This document shows, piece after piece, positions 26,190 to 35,786 of a DNA stretch of 49,960 nt. Below the pieces are notes generated by a model. The model searched no databases. It had not been told where the DNA came from and worked only from the letters and a program-made list of their open reading frames with translations. The translations under genes were made by a program, and so were the position numbers. Each line of letters begins with the position of its first letter. The first letter of the stretch is position 1. Source of the DNA: Croceitalea sp. (GTDB lineage Bacteria > Bacteroidota > Bacteroidia > Flavobacteriales > Flavobacteriaceae); NCBI GenBank assembly GCA_013001145.1, contig JABDND010000152.1, forward strand, positions 1 to 49,960. The letters are read 5' to 3'.

Positions 26190-27071
26190 ATGAAAAAGCT
26201 CAAGAAAGAAGAAGTCAAACAAGAAGTGTTTGATTTATACGATGATTATGCCCATAATAAGTTACAACGTCGTGAATTTATAGAAAAACTGTCGCTCTAT
26301 GCGGTTGGAGGGGTCACCGTGGCTTCTTTAATGAGTTTTTTAATGCCTAATTACAAGGATACGATGTTGGTTGATGTCAACGATCCCAAATTGGATTCGA
26401 ATTATATCACATATAATTCACCCAAAGGCGGTGGTGAAATCAAAGGACTGCTTTCAAAACCCAAAACTTTTAAGGGAAAACTAGGTGGAATCGTGGTGGT
26501 CCATGAAAACCGAGGATTGAATCCTTATATAGAAGATACCGCCAGACAGGCAGCTTTGGCAGGTTTTATAACCTTGGCGCCAGACGCCTTGACACCACTC
26601 GGCGGATATCCTGGCAATGATGATGAGGGCAGGTCTATGCAGCGTCAACGCGATCGCAACGAAATGTTGGAAGATTTTATAGCCGCCTATGAATATCTTA
26701 AGGGTCATAAAGATTGCAATGGTAAAATAGGAGTTGTTGGTTTTTGTTTTGGTGGATGGATATCAAACATGATGGCTGTAAAATTGCCCGACTTGGCAGC
26801 TGCGGTGCCATTTTATGGAGGCCAGCCCAAAGAAGATATCGACAAAATAAATGCCCCGTTAATGCTACAATTTGCTGGTCTTGATACCCGCGTAAATGAA
26901 GGATGGCCTGCATATGAAGAGGCTTTAAAGGCCAATGATAAAACCTATGAGGCCTTTGAATACCCTAATGTGAATCACGGATTTCATAATACGACCACAC
27001 CAAGATATGATAAAGAAGCCGCCGAATTAGCGTGGTTCCGTACCATTATGTTTTTCAAACGTCATTTGTAA
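26190..27071 (+). CDS. Dienelactone hydrolase family protein with Tat-like export signal
   Basis: 293-residue alpha/beta hydrolase. After a charged N-terminus comes a twin-arginine-like signal ([20 protein letters not shown], about 27-46). The hydrolase domain (about 75-293) has the nucleophile elbow [10 protein letters not shown] with cysteine as nucleophile, Asp in AGLDTRV and His in VNHGFHN, so the dienelactone hydrolase triad Cys-Asp-His is complete. Its natural substrate is unknown. It lies 27 nt ahead of another Tat-like enzyme gene and probably shares its transcript. Confidence 0.93.
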   Translation: MKKLKKEEVKQEVFDLYDDYAHNKLQRREFIEKLSLYAVGGVTVASLMSFLMPNYKDTMLVDVNDPKLDSNYITYNSPKGGGEIKGLLSKPKTFKGKLGGIVVVHENRGLNPYIEDTARQAALAGFITLAPDALTPLGGYPGNDDEGRSMQRQRDRNEMLEDFIAAYEYLKGHKDCNGKIGVVGFCFGGWISNMMAVKLPDLAAAVPFYGGQPKEDIDKINAPLMLQFAGLDTRVNEGWPAYEEALKANDKTYEAFEYPNVNHGFHNTTTPRYDKEAAELAWFRTIMFFKRHL

Positions 27072-27098
27072 CGTGCAATTACCAATAAATTCAAATTT

Positions 27099-28496
27099 AT
27101 GAGCAAGTTGGACCGAAGGAAGTTTTTGAAAAAGTCATCGTTGACAACGGCTGCTATGGCAACATGGTCACTAGTGCCAGAATATTTGCGTGCAAACTCG
27201 TCAAGGCCCTCAAATTCTCAATATATGGGAGATTTTGCCGCACCCAAAATTGAAAATGTGCGGGCAGCATTTATTGGAGTAGGTGCAAGAGGTGGCGATC
27301 ACCTAAAATTTTTGGCATCTCTTCCCAGAACAGAGGTTGTTGGCATATGCGATGTTTACGAAGATTTGGTGAAGGAGAAGGTGACATGGGTCAGAGAAGT
27401 ATCAGATGAGAGTCGACATACAAATATTGCATTATACTTTGGTGATGAAAACCAATGGATGAAGATGTTGAAAGAACTAAGGCCCGATGTGGTCTTCATT
27501 GCCACCAACTGGAGCAATCATGCACCAATGGCAATAGAGGCCATTAATCAAGGGGCCCATGCATTTGTTGAGGTACCCATAGCAACTACCGTACAAGAAA
27601 TGTGGCACATTGTTGATGCCAGCGAGCGTACCCAAAAGCATTGCATGATGCTCGAGAACGTAAACTATAGCCGAGATGAGCTTATGTTCTTGAATATGTG
27701 TCGACAAGGCCTTATAGGTGACATTCTGCATGGTGAGGCTGCGTATATACACGAACTGCGCTGGCAAATGGAAGAACAAAAACGAGGTACGGGGTCTTGG
27801 CGCACCTATCATTATGCCAATAGAAATGGCAATTTATATCCAACCCATGGCCTTGGCCCAGTAGCGCAATATATGAGTCTTGGTAGGGGTGAAGATACTT
27901 TTGGTAGTTTGGTGTCCTTTTCATCACCGGCCATGGGGAGAAAGCACTATGCCGAAAATAATTATCCGCAAGAGCACCAATGGAACCAATTGGAATATAA
28001 AGGGGGAGATTTAAACACATCAATTATCAAAACAAACTTGGGCAGAACCATTTTGGTACAGTGGGATGAAACAAGTCCGCGGCCTTACTCACGCTTAAAT
28101 TTGATACAAGGTACCAAGGGTGCCTTAGCAGGTTTTCCTACCAGAGTGGCCCTGGAGGGCGGTATAGAAGGGATAACAGAAAACCATCACTCATGGGCGC
28201 AAGGAGAGCAGTTGGAGAAACTTTATGCTAAATATGACCATCCACTGTACAAGCGATTAAATGAGACGGCCAAAGGCAGTGGTCATGGCGGTATGGATGG
28301 TATCATGGTATACCGTATTGTGGAATGCTTGCAAAAAGGGCTTCCTCTTGATCAAAATGTATACGAGGGCTGCTTTTGGAGTGCTGTGGCACCCTTAAGT
28401 GAGCGCTCTGTGGCAACTGGAGGCCAACCACAACCTTTTCCAGATTTTACCCGTGGCAATTGGAAGAACACGCGTCCGCTTGCCATAATTGACTAG
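27099..28496 (+). CDS. Gfo/Idh/MocA family oxidoreductase, GH109-like, with Tat-like signal
   Basis: 465 residues. Twin-arginine-like signal (LDRRKFLKKSSLTTAAMATW), then an NAD(P)-binding Rossmann domain (RAAFIGVGARGGDHLKFLAS, about 55-74), ending with a C-terminal Gfo/Idh/MocA domain. The block LENVNYSRDELM ... GEAAYIHELRWQ ... GTGSWRTYHYANRNGNLYPT and HGLGPVAQYM closely fits glycoside hydrolase family 109, which includes NAD-dependent alpha-N-acetylgalactosaminidases. Export plus bound NAD suggests breakdown of an extracellular or periplasmic amino-sugar glycan, but substrate is inference. Follows the dienelactone hydrolase by 27 nt. Confidence 0.9.
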   Translation: MSKLDRRKFLKKSSLTTAAMATWSLVPEYLRANSSRPSNSQYMGDFAAPKIENVRAAFIGVGARGGDHLKFLASLPRTEVVGICDVYEDLVKEKVTWVREVSDESRHTNIALYFGDENQWMKMLKELRPDVVFIATNWSNHAPMAIEAINQGAHAFVEVPIATTVQEMWHIVDASERTQKHCMMLENVNYSRDELMFLNMCRQGLIGDILHGEAAYIHELRWQMEEQKRGTGSWRTYHYANRNGNLYPTHGLGPVAQYMSLGRGEDTFGSLVSFSSPAMGRKHYAENNYPQEHQWNQLEYKGGDLNTSIIKTNLGRTILVQWDETSPRPYSRLNLIQGTKGALAGFPTRVALEGGIEGITENHHSWAQGEQLEKLYAKYDHPLYKRLNETAKGSGHGGMDGIMVYRIVECLQKGLPLDQNVYEGCFWSAVAPLSERSVATGGQPQPFPDFTRGNWKNTRPLAIID

Positions 28497-28530
28497 CCGA
28501 AAGCTCACCATGTTATTTGATGCTTCTTTT

Positions 28531-28538
28531 TATCTTTG
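28531..28538 (+). promoter_or_regulatory. TAnnTTTG box immediately upstream of the sterol desaturase gene
   Basis: TATCTTTG is a perfect -7 match, yet only 4 nt separate it from the ATG at 28543. If functional, transcription would start at or beside the start codon (leaderless mRNA). No clear -33 TTG at 19 nt. Confidence 0.5.
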
Positions 28539-28542
28539 AATT

Positions 28543-29811
28543 ATGGAAACGTACGCCAATGCATTACTATATGCCATTCCCTTCTTTGTAGGTTTGGTGC
28601 TCATAGAGATACTGTATGGTCATTTTGTCAAGAATCAAAAGCATACAGTAATGGATACCGTAAGCAGTATGAGCTCTGGTTTGACCAACGTGGTCAAAGA
28701 TTCTTTAGGGTTGGTTTTGATTATCGTGAGTTACCCGTTTTTATTGGAGCATTTGGCAATTACCGAAATCAAGGCCAGTTGGGCAGTTTGGGTTATTGCT
28801 TTTATTGTCATTGATTTCGCGGGCTATTGGAACCATAGATTAAGCCATCATGTCAATATATTTTGGAACCAGCATGTCATTCATCATAGTAGTGAAGAAT
28901 TTAATTTGGCATGTGCCCTACGGCAGTCCATATCAAATTTGGTTGGCTATTTTTCACTTTTACTCATACCGGCCGCCATATTGGGTGTTCCCAACGAGGT
29001 AATCGCAATTTTGGCCCCCATACATCTTTTTGCACAGTTTTGGTACCACACACAACATATTGGTAAAATGGGATGGTTGGAATATATTATCGTTACCCCA
29101 TCTCAGCATCGGGTACATCATGCCATAAACCCACAGTATATCGACAAAAATCTTGGTCAAATCTTTTGTGTTTGGGATCGCATGTTCGGTACTTTTCAAG
29201 AAGAGTTGGACGAGGTGCCCCCACAATATGGTGTGTTGAAACCTGCTGCCACATGGAACCCCATTCTAATAAATTTTCAACATGTATGGCGGCTTATTTT
29301 GGATGCTTGGCGTACAAAAAATTGGAACGATAAATTGAGAATATGGTTTATGCCAACAGGGTGGAGACCGTCTGATGTAAAAGACAAATACCCTATACCC
29401 GTTATTGAAGATGTTTATCATTTTGAAAAATACCGTCCACAATCGTCCAAGCTATTAAAAGTTTATGCAGTATTTCAATTATTGGTCCACACCGCAATGA
29501 TGCTTTTTATGTTTTACAATTACTCAGAAATTGGCTTTAACGGATTACTCTTGTTCGGAGCATTTATTTTTACGGGTATATTTGGATATTCAAGTTTAAT
29601 GGACCGCAGAAGATATGCTTTTTGGGTAGAGTTACTAAGGGGTGTTCTCGGGCTTTTACTAATAAATCTGACCAATGATTGGTTTGGCTTGAGCTCATAT
29701 TGGCCATTGGGTATTTGGGTGGTCACTTTTTATCATTTGGTCACCATTTTGGGAGGTTATTATTTTTCTTTTATCGAAAAACCTGATGCCAAAAAACAAA
29801 TGGCCCTTTAA
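28543..29811 (+). CDS. Sterol desaturase/fatty acid hydroxylase family membrane protein
   Basis: 422-residue multi-pass membrane di-iron protein. The histidine clusters expected for the family are present: HRLSHHVNIFWNQHVIHHSS (about 106-125), HTQHIG near 170, and TPSQHRVHHAINP near 187. The remainder adds further hydrophobic helices after about 300 (LFMFYNYSEIGFNGLLLFGA and beyond), making it longer than minimal members. Likely hydroxylates or desaturates a lipid; the substrate is unknown. The stop overlaps the convergent acyl-CoA-binding protein gene by 4 nt. Confidence 0.93.
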   Translation: METYANALLYAIPFFVGLVLIEILYGHFVKNQKHTVMDTVSSMSSGLTNVVKDSLGLVLIIVSYPFLLEHLAITEIKASWAVWVIAFIVIDFAGYWNHRLSHHVNIFWNQHVIHHSSEEFNLACALRQSISNLVGYFSLLLIPAAILGVPNEVIAILAPIHLFAQFWYHTQHIGKMGWLEYIIVTPSQHRVHHAINPQYIDKNLGQIFCVWDRMFGTFQEELDEVPPQYGVLKPAATWNPILINFQHVWRLILDAWRTKNWNDKLRIWFMPTGWRPSDVKDKYPIPVIEDVYHFEKYRPQSSKLLKVYAVFQLLVHTAMMLFMFYNYSEIGFNGLLLFGAFIFTGIFGYSSLMDRRRYAFWVELLRGVLGLLLINLTNDWFGLSSYWPLGIWVVTFYHLVTILGGYYFSFIEKPDAKKQMAL

Positions 29812-30071
29812 TTTTTTCGAATTTCTTTGTTGACCAAGTCTATATAATTTTGCATTGCCTCGTTTCTAGAAATATTTTGGGCTTGTATTAATGCATTGGC
29901 TTTAAAGGCATTTATCAATGGGGTTTTACTGCCGGGGTTGTTGTAATTTTTATTGGCAATTTTGAAGTAGGCATATAATTTTAGTAGAAGGTCTGCGGGC
30001 AGTGGCGAAGTATAGTTGCTTACATAAGCTACTGCTTCTTCAAATTTTTTATGTAATGCCGTATCATTCAT
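29808..30071 (-). CDS. Acyl-CoA-binding protein
   Basis: 87 residues with the ACBP four-helix layout: HKKFEEAVAYVSNY, PADLLLKLYAYFKIAN, and the last helix region ISRNEAMQNYIDLVN. The canonical KW(D/N)AW segment appears as LINAFKANALIQ, so the tryptophans are replaced. Binds long-chain acyl-CoA in the cytoplasm. The ATG at 30071 overlaps the end of psd by 8 nt. Last gene of the lipid operon. A longer start at 30092 would use TTG and is less likely. Confidence 0.85.
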   Translation of the reverse strand: MNDTALHKKFEEAVAYVSNYTSPLPADLLLKLYAYFKIANKNYNNPGSKTPLINAFKANALIQAQNISRNEAMQNYIDLVNKEIRKN

Positions 30072-30729
30072 TGTTATCAATATATATGGCAATGCAGGTT
30101 TTTGCTCCTGTAACTTTCTGATTTAATGCTACACATATTTTAGTTTCCAAAGGTAAAAAAAGATCTACCCTAGATCCAAATTTGATGAACCCTGCATCTT
30201 GTCCCTGAACTACCTGTTCGCCCTCTTCAGCATAATTTACTATTCGTCTGGCCATGGCTCCAGCAATTTGGCGGTACAAAATTTCACCAAATTTAGGGGT
30301 GTGCACTACAACGGTTGTCCGTTCATTGTCTGTGCTAGATTTAGGGTGCCATGCCACTAAATATTTGCCCGGGTGATACTTTGAATAAGTTATTGTTCCA
30401 CTCACAGGATATCTTGTAACATGAACATTGATAGGAGACATAAATATGGAAATCTGCTTTCTTTTATCTTTAAAGTATTCTGTTTCTTCAACTTCTTCGA
30501 TTGCCACAACTTTTCCATCCACGGGTGCAATTATATGGTCAAAATTGGGTGTCAAATTTCTTCTAGGATTCCTAAAAAATTGTAGGATCAATATTAAAAC
30601 GATGATTGCTGCAATTTGCAATAAAAGCCCTAGCCATTCAATTGAAATAAAATAGTGGGCGCCCAAAACACTGGCCACCACCAAAAAAAACGTAAGTATT
30701 ACAATAGTTTGGCCTTCTTTATGAAACAT
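30064..30729 (-). CDS. psd: Phosphatidylserine decarboxylase (proenzyme)
   Basis: 221-residue short-form Psd that makes phosphatidylethanolamine from phosphatidylserine at the membrane. It has two N-terminal hydrophobic segments (about 5-45), the block IIAPVDGKVVAIEE near 66, FMSPINVHVTRYPVSG near 95, and the self-cleavage Gly-Ser in FIKFGSRVDLF near 186, where the serine becomes the pyruvoyl group. Overlaps cdsA by 11 nt upstream and the acyl-CoA-binding protein gene downstream, so it is fully embedded in the operon. Confidence 0.96.
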   Translation of the reverse strand: MFHKEGQTIVILTFFLVVASVLGAHYFISIEWLGLLLQIAAIIVLILILQFFRNPRRNLTPNFDHIIAPVDGKVVAIEEVEETEYFKDKRKQISIFMSPINVHVTRYPVSGTITYSKYHPGKYLVAWHPKSSTDNERTTVVVHTPKFGEILYRQIAGAMARRIVNYAEEGEQVVQGQDAGFIKFGSRVDLFLPLETKICVALNQKVTGAKTCIAIYIDNNE

Positions 30730-31522
30730 ATGAAAATATATTAAGTGTCAAATAGGCAAAAGGTGCCGCGTAAATTAAACTATCAAGTCGATCAAGCATG
30801 CCCCCATGCCCAGGTAATATGGCACCGCTGTCTTTAACGCCTGCCACGCGTTTGAATTTAGACTCCAATAAATCGCCCAAACTTCCCGAAATTACTATAA
30901 CTGCTGCCAATATCATCCATTCAACCGTTGATAATCTAGTCTCATAATGAGCCATGATATAAGCCGCTAACAATGCAAAAATAAGACCTCCCAGAGTACC
31001 TTCAATGGTTTTTTTTGGAGAAATTGCTTCATATAATTTTGTACGCCCCAATGTTTTGCCTACTAAATAGGCGAATGAGTCGTTGACCCAAATCAAAATA
31101 AAAATGCCCATTATGAGTATTTTGGCAAAATCATTTTCATTATATGGAATCATGGTCAAAAAAATACAGCCTCCGCCTATATAGAATAGGGCAATAATGT
31201 ATTTCTGTAGATTTGATAACCGCCACTCTCTTTTGGTAAATAAGTATGGTAAAAGGGCCAAGTTAACCGTTATGGTTAACAATAAAAGTATATTGATGGG
31301 GGTTTTGTCTTGAATTAAATAGATAAATGCCCACCATAAGGCCAAGTAAGCAATAAAAATATAATAGCCCTTTATATGCACCAGTCTCTTGAATTCATAC
31401 AAACAGGCAAGACCAAAGACCATGAAAAGAAAGTCAAAAGCATCGGAACTTAAAAGCACGGCCGATAGTAAAAGTATTACGTAAACTATACCGGTCAAAG
31501 CCCGTCTTAAAAATTCTCTCAT
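30719..31522 (-). CDS. cdsA: Phosphatidate cytidylyltransferase
   Basis: 267-residue integral membrane enzyme making CDP-diacylglycerol from phosphatidate and CTP. About seven hydrophobic helices are visible, and the family signature is intact near the C terminus (SKFKRVAGVKDSGAILPGHG followed by GMLDRLDSL). Lies 4 nt after the LUD gene and overlaps psd by 11 nt, so consecutive steps of phospholipid synthesis are coexpressed. Confidence 0.96.
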   Translation of the reverse strand: MREFLRRALTGIVYVILLLSAVLLSSDAFDFLFMVFGLACLYEFKRLVHIKGYYIFIAYLALWWAFIYLIQDKTPINILLLLTITVNLALLPYLFTKREWRLSNLQKYIIALFYIGGGCIFLTMIPYNENDFAKILIMGIFILIWVNDSFAYLVGKTLGRTKLYEAISPKKTIEGTLGGLIFALLAAYIMAHYETRLSTVEWMILAAVIVISGSLGDLLESKFKRVAGVKDSGAILPGHGGMLDRLDSLIYAAPFAYLTLNIFSYVS

Positions 31523-31526
31523 TGCG

Positions 31527-32135
31527 CTAGTAGTCTTCTAGCAGTAAAAGATATACATTTTTTGAGGCACTGCCGTATGAAAGAAAATCATTTTTGTTTT
31601 CGGGGGTCAATTGAAAGTGTTTTAGGGTCGTAATATTATCAGGAATATTCTTTTTATACTTGGTCTTGATAATTTTCAACGCCTCGCTTATAGTATCTAC
31701 CAATTGACTGGTGGTACCCAGAACTATCATGTTCGTGGGTAATTCGGTCAACTTTTTTTCTTTTATCTGATTGGAACAAACTAAAATAGATCCATTATGG
31801 GCCACTAAATGCTCACAGGTTGTAAAGAAAATATTGCTCTCATTTCGGTTTTCGGTAAAAACGATGTTCTCTTCTGTAAAGCGTTCGTTGAGTCTTTTGT
31901 CCAAAGAATAGAAAAGTTGATTTTGCCAATCATTTTCCGAGATAATATCCGAAAGTGCCTTTAACACTTCTGAAAAATCTTCGCAGTAGATAAACTTGCC
32001 TCCGTTTTTTTTAAAATAAATAGTGAACTTTTCGTCAATCGGTATTTTCAAATCTGGCATATGCTCACCCCTCGTCTCCGCAGTTTCTTTGGAAACTTTT
32101 TTTCCTCCTCCAAAAAGTTTATCAAAAATGCCCAT
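31527..32135 (-). CDS. LUD domain-containing protein
   Basis: 202 residues. The N-terminal part (MGIFDKLFGGGKKVSKETAE) is flexible. The remainder fits the LUD/LutC-like fold: FFTTCEHLVAHNGSILVCSN near 107-126 and LPTNMIVLGTTSQLVDTISE near 135. No cysteine cluster for iron-sulfur binding. LutC-type proteins take part in lactate use, but this one sits between ftsH and cdsA, a neighbourhood I recall from other flavobacteria, so its role is probably different and unknown. Confidence 0.85.
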   Translation of the reverse strand: MGIFDKLFGGGKKVSKETAETRGEHMPDLKIPIDEKFTIYFKKNGGKFIYCEDFSEVLKALSDIISENDWQNQLFYSLDKRLNERFTEENIVFTENRNESNIFFTTCEHLVAHNGSILVCSNQIKEKKLTELPTNMIVLGTTSQLVDTISEALKIIKTKYKKNIPDNITTLKHFQLTPENKNDFLSYGSASKNVYLLLLEDY

Positions 32136-32188
32136 TGTTTATTCAGTTAACACTGAACCTGTAAATTTAGTTAGTGAGTATATATACT

Positions 32189-34183
32189 CTATTTGCTCTC
32201 CTCAGTTTCTGCTGATGGGTCGGCTTCTACAGCCACTTTTTTATCTTTTAAGATTTTTTCTTCTTTTTCAAAGGGTCTTTTGCCAAATATTTTTTCCAAG
32301 TCATCTTTAAATATAACTTCTTTTTCAAGCAATCGGTTGGCAAGTTCGGTCAATTTATCCTTATTTTTTTCTAGAAGTGCAATCGCCCTTTGGTATTGCT
32401 CTTCAATCATTTTTGAAATTTCAAGGTCAATTTTTTGTGCGGTTTCCTCACTATAGGGCTTTGTGAATCCATACTCATTTTGACCTGAGGAATCATAATA
32501 GGTAATGTTGCCCAGTTTATCATTTAATCCATAAATGGTAACCATGGCTCTTGCCTGTTTTGTAACTTTCTCTAGATCACTTAAGGCACCGGTCGATATT
32601 TTATTGAAGATTACCTTCTCTGCAGCTCGACCACCCATAGTAGCGCACATTTCGTCCAACATCTGGTCTGGACGAACAATTAAGCGCTCTTCTGGTAAAT
32701 ACCATGCGGCTCCCAATGATTGCCCTCTAGGCACGATGGTCACTTTTACCAATGGGGCTGCGTGCTCGAGCATCCAACTCACAGTGGCATGACCGGCCTC
32801 ATGAAAGGCGATGGTTTCTTTTTCGCCTTGGGTAATGATTTTATTTTTCTTTTCCAATCCGCCTACAATACGATCGACGGCGTCAAGAAAATCTTGTTTG
32901 TTAACCGCTTTCTTCTCCTTACGGGCAGCTATCAGGGCAGCTTCATTGCAGACATTCGCTATATCGGCTCCAGAGAATCCTGGGGTTTGCTTCGCCAAAA
33001 AGTCCAAATCGAGCGTTTCCGCGGTTTTTATAGGTCTTAAATGGACTTCAAAAATTTCTTTTCTTTCTCTAATGTCGGGCAGGTCAACATAAATTTGTCG
33101 GTCAAAACGCCCCGCACGCATTAAAGCCTTATCGAGCACATCTGCACGGTTAGTCGCTGCAAGCACAATAACATTGGTGTTTGTGCCAAAACCATCCATT
33201 TCGGTCAATAACTGATTTAGGGTATTTTCGCGTTCATCGTTTGAACCTGTAAAATTGTTTTTCCCCCTGGCGCGGCCAATGGCATCTATTTCATCTATAA
33301 AAATTATGGCAGGCGATTTGTCTTTGGCTTGTTTGAACAAGTCTCTAACCCTTGAGGCGCCAACACCTACGAACATTTCTACAAAATCGGAACCTGAAAG
33401 TGAGAAAAAGGGTACTTTGGCCTCACCTGCTACCGCTTTTGCCAACAAGGTTTTGCCTGTTCCGGGAGGTCCTACCAATAGGGCCCCTTTAGGTATTTTT
33501 CCACCCAAAGAAGTGTATTTGTCAGGATTTTTTAAGAATTCAACAATTTCTTGAATTTCTTCTTTTGCACCTTCAAGGCCGGCCACATCTTTAAATGATG
33601 TTCGAGTATCTGTTTTTTCATCGAATAGTTTGGCCTTGGATTTTCCAATATTAAATATTTGGCCACCGGCTCCTCCACCAGCACCACCAGACATTCTGCG
33701 CATCAAATAAATCCAAATTCCAATTATGACAACAAAAGGTAAAAGAGAAAGCAACAGGTCGCCCAAAACGTTCGATTCTGTATCAAAATCTACAATGGTC
33801 TCTAAATTGTTGTCTTTTTTAATATTCTTGATTTCGTCTTCAAAATTTTGAAGATCACCATAATCAAGCACATATTGGGGCACTAGGCCCGAGGCCGGAA
33901 TCAATGGTTTATTGGCCACATTTTTGTGCACATCCTTTGTCAATGCTTCATCGGTCAAAAAGACCTTTGCCTGTCGTGTATTGGTAATGATCAAAATTTC
34001 TTTGATATCACCATTTCTTAAAAATTCTTGAAGCTCGGACGTTGTCGTTTTTTCAGTACTTGAAAAAGTACTGCTTCCAAAAAACTGGAAACCTAAAATC
34101 AATGCTATAATGACCCCATAGATCCACCATGAACTGAATTTTGGTTTTTTCGGGGTGTTATTTGTGTTATTTTCTTTTGCCAT
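32189..34183 (-). CDS. ftsH: ATP-dependent zinc metalloprotease FtsH
   Basis: 664-residue membrane AAA+ protease. Two transmembrane helices (about 18-38 and 145-165), Walker [14 protein letters not shown] near 230, Walker [12 protein letters not shown] near 288, the second region of homology ([19 protein letters not shown]), and the zinc site HEAGH in [12 protein letters not shown] near 455 with the third ligand downstream. Degrades membrane and short-lived cytoplasmic proteins, in several bacteria including lipid-A enzymes. Starts 3 nt after rsfS. Confidence 0.98.
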   Translation of the reverse strand: MAKENNTNNTPKKPKFSSWWIYGVIIALILGFQFFGSSTFSSTEKTTTSELQEFLRNGDIKEILIITNTRQAKVFLTDEALTKDVHKNVANKPLIPASGLVPQYVLDYGDLQNFEDEIKNIKKDNNLETIVDFDTESNVLGDLLLSLLPFVVIIGIWIYLMRRMSGGAGGGAGGQIFNIGKSKAKLFDEKTDTRTSFKDVAGLEGAKEEIQEIVEFLKNPDKYTSLGGKIPKGALLVGPPGTGKTLLAKAVAGEAKVPFFSLSGSDFVEMFVGVGASRVRDLFKQAKDKSPAIIFIDEIDAIGRARGKNNFTGSNDERENTLNQLLTEMDGFGTNTNVIVLAATNRADVLDKALMRAGRFDRQIYVDLPDIRERKEIFEVHLRPIKTAETLDLDFLAKQTPGFSGADIANVCNEAALIAARKEKKAVNKQDFLDAVDRIVGGLEKKNKIITQGEKETIAFHEAGHATVSWMLEHAAPLVKVTIVPRGQSLGAAWYLPEERLIVRPDQMLDEMCATMGGRAAEKVIFNKISTGALSDLEKVTKQARAMVTIYGLNDKLGNITYYDSSGQNEYGFTKPYSEETAQKIDLEISKMIEEQYQRAIALLEKNKDKLTELANRLLEKEVIFKDDLEKIFGKRPFEKEEKILKDKKVAVEADPSAETEESK

Positions 34184-34186
34184 TTT

Positions 34187-34564
34187 TTAATTGTTATAGC
34201 TGCTCGCCACCATAGTTACTTTGGCATCTCCCCAAAGACCTTCAATGTCGTAAAATTCTCGAATGTGTCGCTGAAAAACATGTACCACCACATTAACATA
34301 ATCCATAAGTACCCATTCGGCATTGTCAGAACCTTCTACATGCCAGGGTTTGTCTTTTATGGCCCTACTGACCGTTTTTTGTATGGAAGATACTATTGCG
34401 TTGACGTGTGTGTTGGAGGTGCCATTGCAAATAATGAAGTAGTCGCAAACTGTATTTTCAATTTCCCTAAGGTCCAGAAGATTTATATCTACACCTTTCA
34501 CTTCTTCAATTCCAGCTAATATCAAGGAAATCAATTCATCTGCGCTATCCTTTTTTTTCTGCAT
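34187..34564 (-). CDS. rsfS: Ribosomal silencing factor RsfS (Iojap)
   Basis: 125 residues, with the Iojap/RsfS core VKGVDINLLDLREIENTVCD, FIICNGTSNTHVNAI, WHVEGSDNAEWVLMDYVNVV and VHVFQ. Binds ribosomal protein L14 and blocks subunit joining under nutrient limitation. First gene of the rsfS-ftsH-LUD-cdsA-psd-acyl-CoA-binding protein operon, with a -7 box 19 nt upstream. Confidence 0.96.
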   Translation of the reverse strand: MQKKKDSADELISLILAGIEEVKGVDINLLDLREIENTVCDYFIICNGTSNTHVNAIVSSIQKTVSRAIKDKPWHVEGSDNAEWVLMDYVNVVVHVFQRHIREFYDIEGLWGDAKVTMVASSYNN

Positions 34565-34583
34565 TCAAAAATTTTAATTTTTA

Positions 34584-34591
34584 CAAAGTTA
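34584..34591 (-). promoter_or_regulatory. -7 element of the rsfS-ftsH operon
   Basis: Minus-strand TAACTTTG (34591-34584) is a perfect TAnnTTTG, 19 nt before the rsfS ATG. No TTG at the expected -33 spacing. A weaker plus-strand TAGATTTA (34639-34646) may serve birA. Confidence 0.5.
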
Positions 34592-34656
34592 TTAATTTAT
34601 TGTTTTGCCCACTCCCGTTTTTAACATAACATTGAAGGTAGATTTAAACAACATTA

Positions 34657-35388
34657 ATGGTAGTAATCAAACTTGATGCCACGGATTCCACAAACAGGTA
34701 TTTAAAAAAAATGCTTGTTCATGGGCCGCTTGCCGATTTTACTGTGGTCACCTGCCGTCATCAAACAAATGGAAGGGGACAAATGGGCACCACCTGGATT
34801 GCTGAAAAGGATAAAAATTTGACCTTCAGTATTTTAAAAAAACTTACAAACTTTAACGTATCGTATCAATTTCAATTAAGTTGTTTGGTCTCTTTGGGCA
34901 TTTATAAGATTTTATCAGCCTTGTCCATACCTAATTTAAGTTTAAAATGGCCTAACGACATTATGTCAGGAAATCAAAAAATATGTGGGATATTGATTGA
35001 AAACATCCTTAAAGGGGGCTTTATTCAAATGAGTATTATTGGCATTGGCCTTAATGTAAATCAAACGCAATTTGAAAACCTTGACAAGGTAGCTTCTCTT
35101 AAACAGCTTCAAGGAAAGGCATTTGACCTTGACAATTTATTAATGCAAATTGTACAACAGCTTGAGATTTCTTTGAAGAATTATAAACCTTCACAATGGG
35201 GTGAAATCAAACCGACCTACGAAAACCTATTGTTTAAAATTGGCCAACCCTGCACCTTTAAAGACAAAGAAGGCCACAATTTTATGGGCATCATCAAGGG
35301 CATTAACGACGCAGGCCAGTTATTGGTTGCCCTTGAAAATGATGAAATACAACTTTATGGTTATAAAGAAATTAAAATGCTTTATTGA
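34657..35388 (+). CDS. birA: Biotin--[acetyl-CoA-carboxylase] ligase
   Basis: 243-residue class I biotin protein ligase. It begins directly with the catalytic domain (DATDSTNRYLKK) and has no N-terminal DNA-binding domain, so it should act as an enzyme only, not a repressor. Visible motifs: the biotin-binding loop GRGQMGTTW near 40-48, KWPNDIM near 107, and the C-terminal domain (about 190-243). Divergent from rsfS; overlaps the convergent SRPBCC gene by 7 nt. Confidence 0.95.
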   Translation: MVVIKLDATDSTNRYLKKMLVHGPLADFTVVTCRHQTNGRGQMGTTWIAEKDKNLTFSILKKLTNFNVSYQFQLSCLVSLGIYKILSALSIPNLSLKWPNDIMSGNQKICGILIENILKGGFIQMSIIGIGLNVNQTQFENLDKVASLKQLQGKAFDLDNLLMQIVQQLEISLKNYKPSQWGEIKPTYENLLFKIGQPCTFKDKEGHNFMGIIKGINDAGQLLVALENDEIQLYGYKEIKMLY

Positions 35389-35780
35389 CCTATTTTGTCC
35401 ATGTTGGAAGAAAGTGTGTCCATAAATTTAGAAATGGGACCTTTGATCATCATTGCCATCATGGCATTAAATTCACCTGAAAAACTTAAGGCTACTTCCG
35501 TTTTTTCTTTATCTAGAGGAACAATGTCAGCAGTTAGGGTGAAGGGCAGTTTATCACTGGCTGCGCCCAAAACTACTTTTTCATAAGGATGTTTTTCCTT
35601 AAGGCGCAAAATGATCTCTGGCATTCCGCTTAAGGCAAACTTAAAGGTGTCTTCATCAAGAACTTCAAATTTATCAATGTTTTCTGGCATCAAAGTCTCA
35701 AAGTTTTTGATGTTGATCAAAAATTCAAATACTTCTTCCGGTGATTTGTTAACTATTTTTTTGTCTGCTTCTAAGTGCAT
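35382..35780 (-). CDS. SRPBCC family protein
   Basis: 132 residues with the START/Bet v1-like arrangement: KKIVNKSPEEVFEFLINIKN at the N terminus, a beta-rich middle (LKEKHPYEKVVLGAA), and a C-terminal helix (GPISKFMDTLSSNMDKI). Probably binds a hydrophobic ligand; no specific function can be named. Starts 6 nt after pyrE and is likely cotranscribed with it. Confidence 0.85.
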   Translation of the reverse strand: MHLEADKKIVNKSPEEVFEFLINIKNFETLMPENIDKFEVLDEDTFKFALSGMPEIILRLKEKHPYEKVVLGAASDKLPFTLTADIVPLDKEKTEVALSFSGEFNAMMAMMIKGPISKFMDTLSSNMDKIGQ

Positions 35781-35786
35781 AAATTT

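Noticed and set aside
26748-26760. Cysteine in the dienelactone hydrolase nucleophile elbow considered as an inactivating change
   Set aside because: Cysteine is the normal nucleophile in this family, so it is not a missing catalytic residue.
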